Shown: in pieces, positions 62,255 to 64,000 of the stretch | How positions within the stretch are numbered: the first letter of the stretch is position 1 | Layout: every line of letters starts with the position of its first letter | Assembly: GCA_022793795.1 (NCBI GenBank) | Contig: JAAWDM010000051.1 | Span: 1-64,000, forward strand | Origin: Bacillota bacterium | GTDB taxonomy: Bacteria; Bacillota; Clostridia; Peptostreptococcales; Anaerovoracaceae | Reading direction: 5' to 3' | DNA: 64,000 nucleotides | Notes under the pieces: generated by a model | Seen by the model: the letters and a program-made list of their open reading frames with translations, nothing else | Databases searched by the model: none | Told to the model about the DNA's origin: nothing | Position numbers and translations under genes: made by a program

Positions 62255-64000
62255 ATGATGGCATCTATTCTAGAGCAAAACAGTAGTATTACAAGCCTGC
62301 AAAACGTTAACGCAGCACTTTCGAGGATGTCAGGGTATTTGTCTATAGTCGATGGGAAATTGGAAGGCGGACTTAATTTTGATGTCTTTCGGTATGCCGA
62401 AAGACAGTCCAGCATGTTTAATTCCCAGTTGCAGCGTATTGAGGCCAATGTAAATCAGGTTGCTGCAGCCACAGAGGAAGCGACTGCCGGAACAAAGGAG
62501 GCCGTCAAGGAAGCCGAAAAACTTCCAACCATTGTAGAAACTGCCCAAAAGAAGTATGGAGAGTTAAAAGCAAAAATAGCAAGTATTCAATCTGTCTGTG
62601 AAAAGGTGAAAAGTGTTATGGATTTTTCTGACCAGATCACCCAAAGTACCACTAGACTCAACATGCTGACAGGCAGTAAGAAAGAAACCGACCAGTTGCA
62701 AAGCCAGATTATGGCTTCTGCCAACCGAACGGGAACCTCCTATTTAAGCCAGGTAGATGTAATTTCCGACCTAGGAATAGATGCAGGCGGTGTGTTTCAT
62801 TCCAACGAGGAAATCCTTCAGTTTGCTGAAAATCTCAATAAGGAATTTGCCATCTGCGGAGCCAGTCAGCAGGAGATGGCACAGAATTCCCAGCAGCTTG
62901 CACAGGCATTAAGCGATGGCGTCATGCAGAGTGAAGAATTGCATAGCCTCTTTGGCGCAGCGCCGTCCATATTGCAGACCATTGCCGATTATATGGGAGC
63001 GCCGGTGGAACAGATTGACCAATTAGCTGCTGCCGGTGCAGTTACCTCAGATGTGGTGAAAAATGCTATGCTCCAAGCCACGGAGGATATCAACAGTCGC
63101 TTTGAGGCTACTCCAATGACCTGGGCACAGGTTTGGGAGAGGGCCTGCAACGGACTATTCCAGGTAGTGGAGCCCATGCTAAGCCTCATAGGTTTTTTAG
63201 CTGATAATTGGAGTATATTAGAACCGATTATACTGGGTGTAGCAGCGGCTTTGCTGGTCTATAATGCAGCGGTAGGTGTCTCTTCAATTCTTGATATGGT
63301 GGCAGCTTCGGGAAAGACTATACAGCAGATTGCCACTACAGCCCTAACTACAGCCCAACAAGGGTTAAATGCGGCCTTCATGGCATCGCCCATTACTTGG
63401 ATTATCATGGGCGTCATGATGCTAATTGCCGTATTCTATGCAGTGGTGGCTGTCATCAATAAGGTGACTGGCTCTTCCTTAAGCGCCACGGGTATGATTG
63501 TGGGCGCTTTAGCAGCAGCAGTAGCTTTTATCCAAAACTTACTTATAGGAATGGCTAATTTTTTTATAGGAATATATGTAACCATATATAATTATTATGC
63601 CAATTTGGCAAATGTGCTTGCCAACTGTTTCCGAGACCCACTGGGTGCGGCAGCGCACCTATTGGCTGGATTTTGTACGGTGGCGTTGGGCTTACTCAGT
63701 TCTCTGGCGGAGGCGATTGATGGCATCTTTGGTACAGATTTTGCCAGCGGTGTAAACGGGTGGATTGACAATGTCAATGACTGGGCAAAAAGTGTTGAAA
63801 ATGGAAAGTATCAAGAAGAGGTAGAACTTCTTAATAAGGAAGATTATTATCTTCAATATAAGGATTATGGCAAGGCTTATGACAAAGGCTACAACTTTGG
63901 TTCCACCCTGTTTGGAGACGACAGCGCTGGATACAATCCTAACCTGGGGACCGGCTATGATAACATTGCTGGCTACACCGGCAGCAATTCGGACGAGCTT
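62255..64000 (+). CDS. Tail tape measure protein (C-terminus beyond window)
   Basis: Open from ATG 62255 (or 62258) to the window end, at least 582 codons. An N-terminal coiled-coil region (NSQLQRIEANVNQVAAATEE) precedes a tape-measure domain: SDQITQSTTRLNMLTGSKKETDQLQ, EEILQFAENLNKEFAICGASQQEMAQNSQQLAQALSDGVMQSEELHSLF, EQIDQLAAAGAVTSDVVKNAM. Hydrophobic helices follow (ILGVAAALLVYNAAVGVSSI and ITWIIMGVMMLIAVFYAVVAV). It sets tail length. AAAGGGG lies upstream. Confidence 0.9.
   Translation, partial: MMASILEQNSSITSLQNVNAALSRMSGYLSIVDGKLEGGLNFDVFRYAERQSSMFNSQLQRIEANVNQVAAATEEATAGTKEAVKEAEKLPTIVETAQKKYGELKAKIASIQSVCEKVKSVMDFSDQITQSTTRLNMLTGSKKETDQLQSQIMASANRTGTSYLSQVDVISDLGIDAGGVFHSNEEILQFAENLNKEFAICGASQQEMAQNSQQLAQALSDGVMQSEELHSLFGAAPSILQTIADYMGAPVEQIDQLAAAGAVTSDVVKNAMLQATEDINSRFEATPMTWAQVWERACNGLFQVVEPMLSLIGFLADNWSILEPIILGVAAALLVYNAAVGVSSILDMVAASGKTIQQIATTALTTAQQGLNAAFMASPITWIIMGVMMLIAVFYAVVAVINKVTGSSLSATGMIVGALAAAVAFIQNLLIGMANFFIGIYVTIYNYYANLANVLANCFRDPLGAAAHLLAGFCTVALGLLSSLAEAIDGIFGTDFASGVNGWIDNVNDWAKSVENGKYQEEVELLNKEDYYLQYKDYGKAYDKGYNFGSTLFGDDSAGYNPNLGTGYDNIAGYTGSNSDEL

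Noticed and set aside
62089-62286. 65-codon open frame after a GAGGGAGG site
   Set aside because: It lies in a third frame; the -1 frame of the chaperone across the same bases has the expected T-domain pattern and ends exactly before the tape-measure start.

Overview
The window reads as the replication-origin region of a Gram-positive, endospore-forming anaerobe of the class Clostridia. The support is gene content and order: dnaA-dnaN-recF-gyrB-gyrA on the minus strand diverging from rpmH-rnpA-yidD-yidC-jag-mnmE-mnmG-rsmG-noc-parA-parB on the plus strand, the sporulation genes yabP and yabQ, a citrate-lyase remnant and TRAP transport. Base composition is moderately AT-rich, with strong GGAGG ribosome sites and several TTG starts. 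I cannot name the species; a member of the Anaerovoracaceae (old Family XIII) is only a guess.

Left flank (1-17.3 kb, mostly minus strand): a collagen-like surface/spore protein with its glycosyltransferase; a catabolic operon (iolC-like kinase, class II aldolase, zinc dehydrogenase, DctQ/DctM/DctP TRAP transporter) facing a DeoR regulator with repeated CGAAAG boxes; rpsF-ssb-rpsR; a trigger-factor-like lipoprotein; a nucleotidyltransferase; lipid genes (PAP2 phosphatase, PlsC); trpS; and a sigma-B-type sigma factor with its RsbW-type anti-sigma kinase.

Origin (17.4-33.9 kb): gyrA, gyrB, punA, recF, dnaN and dnaA on the minus strand. DnaA boxes lie on both sides of dnaA, and a DnaA-trio next to an AT-rich stretch in the dnaA-dnaN gap marks the probable unwinding site. 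Between dnaA and rpmH, where many Firmicutes have only the origin, sit citC, a citX-citG fusion, a LysR regulator, an M20 peptidase, the C-terminal stump of citF and an amidohydrolase. This looks like a decayed citrate-lyase operon.

Right flank (33.7-58.8 kb, plus strand): RNA processing, membrane insertion, tRNA modification and chromosome segregation, with one perfect parS and two near matches; a soluble-looking GdpP; rplI; dnaB; an unusual DnaD protein carrying a helicase-loader-like N-terminal domain; an M23 peptidase; yabP-yabQ-divIC; rnmV; rsmA; an LtaS-like enzyme; a cysteine-desulfurase-like enzyme; and a lipoprotein.

Right end (59.0-64.0 kb): a promoter followed directly by contractile-tail genes (tail terminator, sheath, tube, chaperone with a -1 frameshift site, tape measure) with no visible capsid genes before them. 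This is the order of PBSX/diffocin-type tails, so the locus may be an R-type tailocin or a prophage tail module. It runs off the window. The clearest candidates for undescribed biology are the DnaD/loader fusion, the tail locus, the truncated inositol-type pathway and the parS site embedded in a terminator.
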